Of a DNA stretch of 64,000 nt, positions 18,057 through 26,790 are shown one piece after another; the first letter of the stretch is position 1; every line of letters begins with the position of its first letter. The stretch covers positions 1 to 64,000 of the forward strand of contig CAYXVG010000007.1 of the NCBI GenBank assembly GCA_964468205.1, in the 5' to 3' direction. The position numbers were made by a program, and so were the translations under genes. The stretch comes from CAWELS01 sp964468205 (lineage in GTDB: Bacteria; Acidobacteriota; Terriglobia; Bryobacterales; Bryobacteraceae). The notes beneath the pieces are model-generated. The model saw nothing but the letters and a program-made list of their open reading frames with translations, was not told where the DNA came from and did no database searches.

Positions 18057-18989
18057 ATGTCGGCGATTGACAAGATGCTGGAGGGCATGAACCTTCCGGC
18101 CTACGATTTGAAGGACTGCCCAGTCTCGGCGAAACGCTTCCCAGATGGCGGGCAATACCGTTTTGAGATTCCGAGCACGGAGGGCCCGCGGGCGCTGGCC
18201 GCCGTGATCGAAGAGGCCAAGCGGCTGAACGTGCCGGTCCACCGGATCAGCCAAGGCAGCGGAATCATGATGCTGCCCGACGAGGAGATCAAAGAGATGT
18301 CGCGAATGGGGCGGGCCGCGAACATCGAGGTGAACCTGTTCGTCGGCCCGCGCGCCACCTTCGACACCGGTGCGCAGGTCTACACCGCCGGCGGGAAGAC
18401 CGTCGGACTGAGCCTGCGCGGGCTGGACCAGTTGCGCTACTCGCTGATGGACGTCGAGCGCGCTGTCGAACTCGGGATCCGCAGCGTGCTGGTCTCCGAT
18501 CTCGGCTGCCTCCAGGCCATCGCCAAGATGCGCTCCGCTGGGGACTTGCCCACTGACCTCGTGATCAAAACTTCAGTGATGATGCCGCCGGCCAACCCGT
18601 TAACCGCGCGCATACTCGAGGACCTCGGCGCCAACACCATCAACGTCGCCTCCGATCTCGCGCTGCCGCAGATCGCTTCGATCCGCGCGGCCATCGACGC
18701 GGTCATCGATTTCTACATCGAGGCGCCCGACAATATCGGCGGCTTCGTGCGCTATTACGAGTTGCCGGATCTCGTCCGCGTGGCGGCGCCCATCTACGTT
18801 AAGTTCGGCTTACGCAACTCGCCGGATGTCTACCCAAGCGGCCAGCACCTCGACAACGCCGTGGTCCTCATGCAGAAAGAACGCGTGCGCCGGGCGCGCA
18901 TCGTTTGCGACCTCATGGCGCGGAACGCCCGGAATCTGCGAATGTCTCCCCTCGGTTCGCCCGATTTGGGGATCCCGGCGGGGCTATGA
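18057..18989 (+). CDS. Peptidase U32-like TIM-barrel protein
   Basis: A 310-residue soluble protein with alternating helices and strands (RSVLVSDLGCLQAI, GANTINVASDLALPQI, PDNIGGFVRYYELPDL). It resembles the U32-type barrel of collagenase-like or RNA-modification proteins, but without the cysteine-rich C-terminal part. I recognise the barrel and not a specific enzyme. It begins 5 bases after thrB and its TGA overlaps the ATG of the next gene (ATGA at 18986-18989), so it is co-translated with both. Confidence 0.55.
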   Translation: MSAIDKMLEGMNLPAYDLKDCPVSAKRFPDGGQYRFEIPSTEGPRALAAVIEEAKRLNVPVHRISQGSGIMMLPDEEIKEMSRMGRAANIEVNLFVGPRATFDTGAQVYTAGGKTVGLSLRGLDQLRYSLMDVERAVELGIRSVLVSDLGCLQAIAKMRSAGDLPTDLVIKTSVMMPPANPLTARILEDLGANTINVASDLALPQIASIRAAIDAVIDFYIEAPDNIGGFVRYYELPDLVRVAAPIYVKFGLRNSPDVYPSGQHLDNAVVLMQKERVRRARIVCDLMARNARNLRMSPLGSPDLGIPAGL

Positions 18990-19840
18990 CCCGGCGCACA
19001 TACTTCACACTGCTGGCAGGTCTCGCGGTTGCCATCCTGCCAGGCAACCCAGCCACGGCGGAAGAACTGCGGGTGATGACCTACAACGTCCGGATGCCCG
19101 CCGAGAGCGACGGCCCCGACTACTGGGAGCACCGGAAGGACATCGCCGTCGAGGTGGTGAGGCGGTACCGGCCTGACATTTTCGGAACTCAGGAACTGTT
19201 CCACCGCCAGGGCGAGTACTTCGAAGCGAAGCTCGACGGCTACACCTGGTTCGGGCGCAGCCGCCGGGGGAACCGCGAAGACGAGTACATGGGCGTTTTC
19301 TATCGAACGGACCGGCTCGAACTGATCGAGGAAGGCGACTTCTGGCTTTCGGAAACGCCGGATATCCCCGGCAGCCAGTCCTGGGACATGAGCTTGCCCC
19401 GCATGGTTACGTGGGGCCTGTTCCGAACCAAGCCCGGCGGGACTCGTTTCTATTTTCTAAACACGCACTTCCCGCACCGGGCGCAAGACGCCGAGGCTCG
19501 GAAACGGTGCGCCGGAGTGATCCTCGATTTTCTCGACAGGCTGCCCCGCGATGTGCCAGTCCTGCTGGCGGGAGACTTCAACGATCCCGCCGGAGGGGCG
19601 GTTCATGAAATGCTGACAGCGCCGCTCGAGGATGCGTGGCTCTCCGCGGAAACGAAGACCGGTCCGGAAGGAACGTTTCACGGATTCCGCGGGGTTCCGG
19701 GCGAGCGCCGGATCGATTGGATCCTCTACCGGGCGCCATGGAGCGTGAAGCAGGCCGAAGCGATCACCTATAACCAGGCCGGACGCTATCCCTCAGACCA
19801 TTTGCCGGTTCTGGCGGTGTTCGAAACTGGCCGGGAATGA
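18986..19840 (+). CDS. Secreted endonuclease/exonuclease/phosphatase-family protein
   Basis: A 284-residue protein with a short signal peptide (RRTYFTLLAGLAVAIL, cleavage near ATAEE). The EEP catalytic set is present: MTYNVR near residue 32, GTQEL near 69, GDFNDP near 195 and SDHLPVLAVF near the end. Members of this fold include phosphodiesterases, sphingomyelinases and nucleases; an exported hydrolase is all the sequence supports. The ATG at 18986 overlaps the upstream stop. The last 11 codons are duplicated as a 38-base repeat downstream. Confidence 0.85.
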   Translation: MTRRTYFTLLAGLAVAILPGNPATAEELRVMTYNVRMPAESDGPDYWEHRKDIAVEVVRRYRPDIFGTQELFHRQGEYFEAKLDGYTWFGRSRRGNREDEYMGVFYRTDRLELIEEGDFWLSETPDIPGSQSWDMSLPRMVTWGLFRTKPGGTRFYFLNTHFPHRAQDAEARKRCAGVILDFLDRLPRDVPVLLAGDFNDPAGGAVHEMLTAPLEDAWLSAETKTGPEGTFHGFRGVPGERRIDWILYRAPWSVKQAEAITYNQAGRYPSDHLPVLAVFETGRE

Positions 19841-19917
19841 AGCTCCACCGCTGTTCGCACTATGTATTCGGGCCCCACTCGGTTCTGGCGGTGTTCGAAA
19901 CTGGCCGGGAATGAAGC
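19806..19917. repeat. Duplicated 38-base gene end
   Basis: The 38 bases at 19806-19843, covering the last codons and stop of the EEP gene, recur identically at 19880-19917 with a 36-base spacer. The second copy is outside any gene. This looks like a small tandem or slippage duplication. Confidence 0.85.
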
Positions 19918-19946
19918 GGCTGTCGAGCCGCAACCGGCTCGCGTTA

Positions 19947-20879
19947 CTAGAAGCCCTCGATGAGCCGGCTGAGGCCCTCTTTTAACTGCAGATAGGCGGG
20001 ACCGAGAGTAACGACTAGAACCGCCGGGAAGATGAAGAAAAAGGTGGGAATCGTCATCTTCACGGTGAGCTTGCGGGCCCGTTCCTGGGCGCTCTGGCGG
20101 GTTCGAGTTCTGAGGTAGCGGCCGTGGGTCCGCAAAGCCGGTCCAAGGCTGGTGCCATAACGGTCGCCGTCGAGCAGGACGGAAACCAGCTTCTTCATTT
20201 CGCTCTCCGGGCTGCGCTCCGACAGCGACCGCAGCGCCTCTTCGCGGCTCTTTCCGGCGCGCACCTCGAGGTGGAAGAGTAGCAGTTCCTCGCTCAGTTC
20301 GGGATAGCTGGAGCCGAGCGCCTTGGCGACATCGAGCATCGCCTGGTCGAGTGACTGGCCCGCCTCGGTGGTCAAGACCAGAAGGTCCACGGCGGAAGAG
20401 AGTCCGCTGCGAATGTTGCAGGCGCGGGAAGCGATGCGGCGTTGGAGTAGACGGTCCGGCAGGAGATATCCGAATCCCGCGGCGCAAAGGGCGGGAACAA
20501 AGACAGCCTGCGAATCCCCCCGGACAAAGAGGATGAGCCAGCCAACGAACCCCGCGAGACCAAGCGCCACTGCCACCTTGATTCCATGAAAGATTGTTAC
20601 GGCCGTGGGCCACCGGTAGCCGGCCATTAGCATCTTCTTTCGCAGAGGCTCGTCGGATTGATTCCCCAGGGGAATTGCCTTTCCCATCGTGTGGAAAGCC
20701 CGGGCGAGGATCGTTCGCGATCTGTTTGGCGTGGTTTCGTTGAGCGCCAGTCCCGACCCATCGCCCTCCGGCTCGCCGCCGGGTCCCGGATTGCGATTAA
20801 TGACCAACCACCCGACCCCAAGGGTGGAGCCCAGAACCACGACAAAAAAGGAAATCATCAGCCACAGTTCCGAGTTCAT
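19947..20879 (-). CDS. tadC: Tad pilus membrane protein TadC-like
   Basis: A 310-residue inner-membrane protein of the type II secretion F superfamily. It has an N-terminal hydrophobic helix, a second helix pair near residues 90-125, the T2SSF domain (SRACNIRSGLSSAVDLLVL onward) and C-terminal helices near residue 280. TadC forms the platform of the Flp/Tad pilus with TadB. The ATG at 20879 overlaps the tadB stop (ATGA), so an upstream frame extension to 20975 is rejected. It is the last gene of this partial Tad operon. Confidence 0.85.
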   Translation of the reverse strand: MNSELWLMISFFVVVLGSTLGVGWLVINRNPGPGGEPEGDGSGLALNETTPNRSRTILARAFHTMGKAIPLGNQSDEPLRKKMLMAGYRWPTAVTIFHGIKVAVALGLAGFVGWLILFVRGDSQAVFVPALCAAGFGYLLPDRLLQRRIASRACNIRSGLSSAVDLLVLTTEAGQSLDQAMLDVAKALGSSYPELSEELLLFHLEVRAGKSREEALRSLSERSPESEMKKLVSVLLDGDRYGTSLGPALRTHGRYLRTRTRQSAQERARKLTVKMTIPTFFFIFPAVLVVTLGPAYLQLKEGLSRLIEGF

Positions 20880-21838
20880 ATCCGTATGTCCACCAGTTTG
20901 CGGATCACGAAGTGCGCCAACACGAGGCACAGGATTCCGCCTCCGATCATTGCCTGCCCGGCGGGTCTCGTCCACAGGATCGCCAAATATGTCGGATTCA
21001 CAACCATCATGACCGCCGCGATGCCGAGCGGCAGCACGGTCAGCACGAGGCCGGTCATCCTCCCGTGGGCGGAGATGGCCCGGACCTCGCCCTTCAACGC
21101 CACGGCCTCGCGCATCGTGTCGGCCAATCTCCCGAGGACTTCGCTCAGCTTTCCGCCGGTCCGGTTCTGCAGCTTCACGGCGGCCACAAAGGTGCTCACC
21201 TCCACGAGCGGCATCCGGCAGGCCAGGTTATCCAGCGCATCGTCCCACGACATACCGAGCGAACGCTCTTTCACCGTCACTCTCATCTCGCCCGCCAGCG
21301 GTTGTTCCGCCTCCCGGCCCAACATTTGTAGACCCGCGGCCAAGGGATGGCCGGCGCGCAAAGCCCGCGACAGGCTATCCAGCGCCTCCGGGAACTGAAG
21401 CTCAAACTTCTCCAGCCTTCTGCGGCGAAGCTGCAATATGTAGAGGTAGGGCACGGCGCCAGCCAGGCAGCCGCCCCCGAGGCACAGCCACCAGGGAGAG
21501 CCATTCAGGTTTGCCAGCACCCCATAGACCAGGCTTCCGGACAAAAGCATGAGCAGCGTTAAACGCCCGACGCTCCAGTGAAGTCCGGCCTCCGCGATCC
21601 TCACCTTCATGATTTCCACATAGTCGATCCGGGCCAGTAGCTTGTCCCAGAAAGAGATGGTGCTGAAGCTATCCGGCTTCAGCAGGTCGGCGGGCTCCAG
21701 CCAGTCGACTCCGCTCCCTTCCCTCTCGCCGCTGACGCCCTCCAATGACGCGCGTTCCATGACGAAACGGTAGGCGATCACACCGGCGGCGGTCATCCCG
21801 AAAGTTGCCACAAAGAAGAGTGCGACAGTCAGAAGCAT
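20876..21838 (-). CDS. tadB: Tad pilus membrane protein TadB-like
   Basis: A 320-residue T2SSF-superfamily membrane protein. An N-terminal helix is followed by a central pair of helices (residues about 90-130), the F domain with LDSLSRALRAGHPLAAGLQ near residue 150, and C-terminal helices. It pairs with TadC as the inner-membrane platform of a Flp/Tad pilus. It is encoded between cpaB (21-base gap) and tadC (4-base overlap). Confidence 0.87.
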   Translation of the reverse strand: MLLTVALFFVATFGMTAAGVIAYRFVMERASLEGVSGEREGSGVDWLEPADLLKPDSFSTISFWDKLLARIDYVEIMKVRIAEAGLHWSVGRLTLLMLLSGSLVYGVLANLNGSPWWLCLGGGCLAGAVPYLYILQLRRRRLEKFELQFPEALDSLSRALRAGHPLAAGLQMLGREAEQPLAGEMRVTVKERSLGMSWDDALDNLACRMPLVEVSTFVAAVKLQNRTGGKLSEVLGRLADTMREAVALKGEVRAISAHGRMTGLVLTVLPLGIAAVMMVVNPTYLAILWTRPAGQAMIGGGILCLVLAHFVIRKLVDIRI

Positions 21839-21859
21839 GGCTTGGTCAACACCTGATCG

Positions 21860-22690
21860 TTACTTCGCCGAGTCACCGGCCGCGCCCGGCCGGCTTGACG
21901 CCGTTTCGACGGCGCGCCCGGTGGGCGTCCCTTCATTCCCCGGAGCGCTTCGCGTGACCTGCGGTCCACGCGGCTCCTGTTTCGGCGGATTCCGCAGTAT
22001 CTCCGAAAGTTGGACGCTCTCCCGCGCCGTGATCTCCGGATCAAGCGGATGCCGGAGCAGCAGCCGGATCCTGGCCTCGGCATCGGCAACCGCAAGCGCG
22101 TCGGCCTCCTCGGGCGTGGCCAGCAACGTCACCACCGGTAGCATCGGCCTCCCCTCGGATGCTTCCGCTTCTTCCTCCACGCGCAGGACTTCCAGATTCT
22201 GCAGTACTGTCCTGACCGTGATCAGGCCATTTCCGCCACGCTGCGAGACAACCTGCGCATCCACCCGCTGCCCGCCTTGCAGCAGTTGCACCACCCCAGT
22301 GGAATCCGCGACGTGGACGGAGACGGCGCGCATCCCCGCGGGAACGCCCAGGGCGGCGCCGCGCGAAGATGTCTCCGACGCCACGGCGGTCCGCTCGATG
22401 GGCTCACCCTCGCCAATCGGCGACAACACCACGAGGCCCGTCAACCGTTCGGGAGACGCGAAGCCGTTCACCAGCGAATCCACCTCGGAACTCCGCTGAA
22501 CAACAAGGTCCTGCGCGGACAAAACACGCCCCGGCGCCAAGCTTCGCGCGGCCACCACCACTGTGTCCCGGCTGGCCATGGCCGCGTCATTCAATCTATT
22601 CACAACCAAGCCGTAAAACAGGCCGGTCGCGATAATCGCCACCACGAACGCCACGCCGAGCAGTGTAATCAGATTCTTCTTACTTGTCAT
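21860..22690 (-). CDS. cpaB: Flp pilus assembly protein CpaB/RcpC-like (SAF domain)
   Basis: A 276-residue protein with one N-terminal membrane helix, then a SAF domain (VVVAARSLAPGRVLSAQDLV, residues about 44-63) and an RcpC-like region (AVSVHVADSTGVVQLLQGG). These periplasmic proteins support the Tad secretin. The C-terminal 50 residues are Pro/Ser/Thr-rich and probably disordered. It is the first gene of the visible Tad operon. The ATPase TadA, the secretin and the pilin genes are not in this window. Confidence 0.87.
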   Translation of the reverse strand: MTSKKNLITLLGVAFVVAIIATGLFYGLVVNRLNDAAMASRDTVVVAARSLAPGRVLSAQDLVVQRSSEVDSLVNGFASPERLTGLVVLSPIGEGEPIERTAVASETSSRGAALGVPAGMRAVSVHVADSTGVVQLLQGGQRVDAQVVSQRGGNGLITVRTVLQNLEVLRVEEEAEASEGRPMLPVVTLLATPEEADALAVADAEARIRLLLRHPLDPEITARESVQLSEILRNPPKQEPRGPQVTRSAPGNEGTPTGRAVETASSRPGAAGDSAK

Positions 22691-22812
22691 CGCCGATCAC
22701 TCACCTCCGATCGCACACGGATCGGGACCGTGGACTGATCTCTTCGGTTTATCGGCAAATGACGGCAAGATCGATAGGGATTTCGGGCGGGAAAGATTCG
22801 CGCAGCCTCCGG

Positions 22813-23493
22813 CTAAACACCCCGCCGGTTTCCCCACAATTCGATGTGGAGCCGCGGCGTATAGCGCCAGCCCTCGGACTTGCACAGTTCCACCAACCAT
22901 CCGGCGCGCCGGGCAAGCTCTGCCGGCGTCCGTCCCTCCGGCATCAGCAACACGCGTAAGGGATCCGCCACCAGGCGGCTCACGATTTCCCGGATTTCCG
23001 GAAGGTCTTCCCGTCCAGTGACGACAAACTTCAACTGGTACTCGAAGGTCCGCGTCAGCTCTTCCAACACAGCCCATTGAATCCGGGTCGCTTCGTGCCG
23101 GCGAAACCAGGGGCCGCCGTCCGGGTCAGGCGTGGAGTTCGCCAGCTTCGGGCTGATGCTCATCAGGTCGCAGGCCACTGCTTTCGCCACCGTGCCGGCG
23201 GTCTCGATCGTGATGTGCCGGCCCGCGGAGCGGAGCGTCCGGGTAAGCTCCTCTATCTCCAGGGCAATCATCGGCTCGCCGCCCGTCACCACCACGTGCC
23301 GGCCGCGGCAACTCTTCACGAAGTCCACGATCGCGGCCACGCTCATTTCCCCGCCTTCGGGCTCCCACGAAGTGTACGGCGTGTCGCACCAGCGGCAGCG
23401 CAGATTGCAGCCGGAGGTACGCACAAAGACCGAGGGAACGCCGGCCAGAATCCCCTCTCCCTGAATCGATTCGAAGAGTTCCGCGATTCTCAT
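22813..23493 (-). CDS. queE: 7-carboxy-7-deazaguanine synthase
   Basis: A 226-residue radical SAM enzyme that forms the deazaguanine ring in queuosine biosynthesis. The substrate motif FESIQGEG at residues 7-14 and the 4Fe-4S cluster motif CNLRCRWC (Cys29, Cys33, Cys36) are both present, followed by VVVTGGEPMIA. The cluster spacing is the compact C-x3-C-x2-C of the family. The ATG at 23493 overlaps the queC stop (ATGA); the longer open frame to 23604 has no support. Confidence 0.93.
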   Translation of the reverse strand: MRIAELFESIQGEGILAGVPSVFVRTSGCNLRCRWCDTPYTSWEPEGGEMSVAAIVDFVKSCRGRHVVVTGGEPMIALEIEELTRTLRSAGRHITIETAGTVAKAVACDLMSISPKLANSTPDPDGGPWFRRHEATRIQWAVLEELTRTFEYQLKFVVTGREDLPEIREIVSRLVADPLRVLLMPEGRTPAELARRAGWLVELCKSEGWRYTPRLHIELWGNRRGV

Positions 23494-24179
23494 TCCGGAT
23501 ATTCGAGCGGATCCGCCAGACCCGCTTCGGCGAAGCCCTTTCGCCGCAGTACGCAGGAGTCGCAGGCGCCGCACGGCTTCCCGCTGGGAAGGGGATCGTA
23601 GCAACTGTGCGTCAGGCTGTAGTCAACTCCGAGTTCCCGGCCCAACAAAATGATCTCCGCCTTGGAGAGCTCGATCAGCGGGGCGTGAAGGCGCACTTCC
23701 CGGCCCTCCTCCACGCCGGCCTTTGTCGCCAGGTTCGCCATCCGGCTGAAAGCTTCCAGGTATTCCGGGCGGCAATCGGGATACCCCGAGTAATCGATGG
23801 CGTTGACTCCAATGTAGATATCGAAAGCGCCGAGCGTCTCCGCCCAGGCCAGCGCGAGAGAGAGAAACACCGTGTTTCTGGCAGGGACGTAGGTGACGGG
23901 AATTCCGCTTTGCATTTCCCCGGCATGGCGGCCTTTCGGGACATCAATGTCACCGGTGAGGGCGGAGCCGCCGATCTGGCGCAGGCCGACCCCGATGACA
24001 AGATGCCGAACCGCCCCCAACGCCTTCGCCACCCGCGACGCCGCGCCGATCTCCGCCCGGTGCCGTTGACCGTAGTCGAATGAGAGAGCGTGGCAGGAGA
24101 ATCCGTCGCGGCGGGCCTGCGCGAGACAAGTCGCCGAATCGAGACCGCCGCTGAGAAGACACACCGCCTTCGCCGGCAT
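23490..24179 (-). CDS. queC: 7-cyano-7-deazaguanine synthase
   Basis: A 229-residue ATP-dependent enzyme that converts 7-carboxy-7-deazaguanine to preQ0, the step after QueE. The PP-loop SGGLDSAT is at residues 10-17, FDYGQRH follows, and the C-terminal zinc site is built from CYDPLPSGKPCGACDSC. The start at 24179 shares one base with the stop of the MFS gene, and the stop overlaps queE. A frame extending to 25037 is only the antisense continuation through the MFS gene. Confidence 0.94.
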   Translation of the reverse strand: MPAKAVCLLSGGLDSATCLAQARRDGFSCHALSFDYGQRHRAEIGAASRVAKALGAVRHLVIGVGLRQIGGSALTGDIDVPKGRHAGEMQSGIPVTYVPARNTVFLSLALAWAETLGAFDIYIGVNAIDYSGYPDCRPEYLEAFSRMANLATKAGVEEGREVRLHAPLIELSKAEIILLGRELGVDYSLTHSCYDPLPSGKPCGACDSCVLRRKGFAEAGLADPLEYPE

Positions 24180-25378
24180 TACTTCTCCTCCAGTTTGAGG
24201 GCCAGCAGGAATCCGGCCACGGGAAAAGCCGTCAGGGACATGAGCACGGTGTGCAGGCCGAACATGTCCGCGAGCCACCCGGTGAGCGGAATGAAGATCA
24301 TGCCCGCGACGCCCCACGCGAAACCCATCATGATGGCCGAAATCGTGCCTGCCTGAGAGGGAACAAGCTGCTGCGCCATAACGACATTCACCGGAATCGT
24401 GAACAGGAGCAGCAGCCCTCCGAGCGCCAGGCTCGCGAGCGAGACGGCTCCCCCCGTCAGGAAGAAAATCAGCAAAAACGGAACGCAGCCGGCCATCGAG
24501 ATGAGGATCACCTTCCGGCCGCCGAACCGGTCCGAAAGATGCCCTCCGATGAACCCTCCCGCGGCCCCGGCGGCGAGATACGCCGTGAGAGCGTAATTCG
24601 CCTGTCCGAACGCGAAGCCTCGCTCCAGGGTGAGATACAGAGCGAGGAACTGAGCGAACACAATCTGCAGAATCGACCGGATGAAGACCAGGAAGAACAG
24701 TATCGTGAGCGGTCTCGCGAACATCCTCAGTGGCCCGAAGTCGAACCCGGGCCGGGCATGTGAAGCACGTTGGGGGGGCTCGGGCAGGGTGAAGAGAAGA
24801 AATGCGGATACCAGAATTCCTGGAACAGCCGCCCAGAGCATCCGCGAGACGCCCAGCCAATTCAGAACCTGGGAGAAATATGCCGGCCCCAGGGAGAAGC
24901 CCAGCGTCCCGGCGCTGATGAAGACCGCCATCCAGCCGCCGCGGCGGGCCGAAGCGCTGAACGCCACCGTGGAGGCGGCCTGCGGGTGGAACGCGGCGAT
25001 TCCGAATCCGCCCAGCGCGGCCAGAGCCAACAGCCAACCGTAGGCGGGGGCAAGGCCCAGGGCGGATATGCAGATTCCCGAGACGGCGGGTCCGAGCGCC
25101 GCGAAGAGCCGCGTCCGGACCCGGTCAGACAGGTATCCGAACAGAAGCTGGACCACCGAAGAGGTGATGACGAAGACGCCCCCGAGAACCCCCGCTTGCG
25201 TCAGCGTAAGCCCCAGCCGCTCGACGAACAGCGGCTGCAAGGCTCCCACGGCGCCCGAGTAGAGGTCCACGGAGAAGTGGCCGAACGAGAGCAGGGCCAG
25301 CGTCGCCATTCCGGCGCCGGCCATACCACGCGGGCTCTCCAGCTCGGGGGGAACGACTGTTGGCGCGGCCGCTCCCAT
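24179..25378 (-). CDS. MFS transporter, fosmidomycin-resistance-like
   Basis: A 399-residue major facilitator protein with about 12 hydrophobic helices. The loop 2-3 signature is FGYLSDRVRTR near residue 98 and its mirror in the second half is GGHLSDRFGGRK near 280. Early residues SFGHFSVDLYSGAVGALQP match the Fsr/fosmidomycin-efflux group. It overlaps the DUF1080 gene upstream (ATGA) and queC downstream (TAATG), so all four genes are co-translated. Export of a deazaguanine-related compound is possible but unsupported. Confidence 0.88.
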   Translation of the reverse strand: MGAAAPTVVPPELESPRGMAGAGMATLALLSFGHFSVDLYSGAVGALQPLFVERLGLTLTQAGVLGGVFVITSSVVQLLFGYLSDRVRTRLFAALGPAVSGICISALGLAPAYGWLLALAALGGFGIAAFHPQAASTVAFSASARRGGWMAVFISAGTLGFSLGPAYFSQVLNWLGVSRMLWAAVPGILVSAFLLFTLPEPPQRASHARPGFDFGPLRMFARPLTILFFLVFIRSILQIVFAQFLALYLTLERGFAFGQANYALTAYLAAGAAGGFIGGHLSDRFGGRKVILISMAGCVPFLLIFFLTGGAVSLASLALGGLLLLFTIPVNVVMAQQLVPSQAGTISAIMMGFAWGVAGMIFIPLTGWLADMFGLHTVLMSLTAFPVAGFLLALKLEEK

Positions 25379-26100
25379 CAGTCAAGCCTTCGGAACCAGA
25401 TGTTGCGGAAGCGCATTTCGGTGAGCGGGGCGTTTGGGAATCCGGAGTGGTCCTGGAACATCACCGGCCCACGCTCGGGAATCCGGCCCTTCGCGCAGTC
25501 GCCCGGCCGGTGGCGGAGGGATACATGGTCCTGCACCAGCACCCCGTTCAGAAAGACGGTTACCGTTCCGGGGCTGACAAGCTGGTCTTCATGGCACCTG
25601 GGGGCGTGGAACACGATGTCGTACGATTGCCATTCGCCCGGTTTGCGTGAAGCGTTCACGAGCGGCGGGGCCACATTATAGACCGCCCCCACGACGCCCA
25701 TCGGATAGGTCGGATTCTCCCACCCATCGAGAATCTGGACCTCGTAGCGGCCGTGCAGGTAGACTCCGCTGTTGCCGCGTAGTTGCCCCTTCTTGTCCGT
25801 CATGCCGGGAATCTTATATTCGAGATGAAGCTGGGCATTGACAAACTCCTCGCGGCTGTACGCGTGTCCGTCCTTGGTCCGGCACACCATTTCCCCATCC
25901 TCCAGCTTGCATCCAGTAGTCCCTCCTTTGGAGTTGCGCCAGCCATCCAGCCCTGTTCCGTCGAACAGGACGACCGCATCGGCCGGCGGCGCGCCCGGGC
26001 TCTCCCCGGGCAGGACGTGAACCGGCTCGGGCCGGTGCTGGGAGTTGCCGTTGAGGCAGACGCCGCAAATCAGCAGGCCCAGGATTAAAACTTGCTTCAT
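25378..26100 (-). CDS. Secreted DUF1080 (3-keto-disaccharide hydrolase-like) protein
   Basis: A 240-residue exported protein with signal peptide MKQVLILGLLICGVCL and then a lectin-like jelly roll typical of DUF1080: VVLFDGTGLDGWRN near residue 45, GNSGVYLHGRYEVQILD near 110, and the terminal MRFRNIWFRRLD. Family members bind or cleave glycosides, and some are 3-keto-glycoside hydrolases. It heads the operon that continues into the MFS, queC and queE genes, an odd companion for tRNA-modification enzymes. Confidence 0.88.
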   Translation of the reverse strand: MKQVLILGLLICGVCLNGNSQHRPEPVHVLPGESPGAPPADAVVLFDGTGLDGWRNSKGGTTGCKLEDGEMVCRTKDGHAYSREEFVNAQLHLEYKIPGMTDKKGQLRGNSGVYLHGRYEVQILDGWENPTYPMGVVGAVYNVAPPLVNASRKPGEWQSYDIVFHAPRCHEDQLVSPGTVTVFLNGVLVQDHVSLRHRPGDCAKGRIPERGPVMFQDHSGFPNAPLTEMRFRNIWFRRLD

Positions 26101-26299
26101 AGGAATAGTTTAGCTGGAGGACGCTGGGCGTGGAGACCGTCACTCCGGGACTCCGGGACCGAGTGGTTGTACTCGTAAATTGATACCTATGCGTCCAGAG
26201 AACATCACATAGGCAAGCGGATTGTTCGCCGCCGGATTGAATCAGACCGTAACTGTTTGACATCCCAAGGCGAATGACCGGACAGAGGGGTTTGAGATT

Positions 26300-26656
26300 A
26301 TGGCTTCAGCAATTCCCTATCCACAAACAGACGGCACAAACATTAACAAGAAGGTTCATCTGACCCGCAAGGAACGGGACCTTCTGACGTTTCTCCGGCA
26401 GAACGCCGGAAAATGTCTGTCGCGGGACACGTTGCTCCAGCACGTTTGGGGCTACCGTGAAGGAGTCAAGAGCCGGACGCTGGACGTCCACATTCAACGC
26501 CTCAGAAAAAAGCTTGGTCCCGAGGAAGGCTCGCGGATTCTGACGGTATTTCGAGGCGGCTATCTGTGGACCAACGGAAACGGCACCGTAGGCATGCCGG
26601 AGCGGGAAGCTTACTCCCACGAGAGCCGGCCCGCCTTTCATCACGCCGCCGACTAG
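26300..26656 (+). CDS. Stand-alone OmpR/PhoB-type winged-helix DNA-binding protein
   Basis: A 118-residue protein consisting almost only of a Trans_reg_C winged helix: LTRKERDLLTFLRQNAGK, then LLQHVWGY, the recognition helix SRTLDVHIQRLRKKLG and the wing ILTVFRGGYLW. There is no receiver domain and no membrane helix, so it is not a normal response regulator. Target and signal are unknown. It may be controlled by an unlinked partner or be constitutively active. Confidence 0.85.
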   Translation: MASAIPYPQTDGTNINKKVHLTRKERDLLTFLRQNAGKCLSRDTLLQHVWGYREGVKSRTLDVHIQRLRKKLGPEEGSRILTVFRGGYLWTNGNGTVGMPEREAYSHESRPAFHHAAD

Positions 26657-26693
26657 ATTAGACCACTACTGCAGATCCGGCGAATCGGGTTCT

Positions 26694-26714
26694 GCCAGGC
26701 CTCTTCGGCCTGGC
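26694..26714 (+). terminator. Hairpin after the winged-helix gene
   Basis: GCCAGGCC pairs perfectly with GGCCTGGC around the loop TCTTC, and an outer CTGCCA/TGGCAG pairing may extend it. No T-run follows, so it is a hairpin that may act as a terminator or repeat element rather than a textbook intrinsic terminator. Confidence 0.45.
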
Positions 26715-26790
26715 GTGGCAGTAACCGTTAGAGAGCAAACCGCTGCCGGTGGCGTCCTTCCGGCACGGATCGCGCTACGATCGGTCTGTT

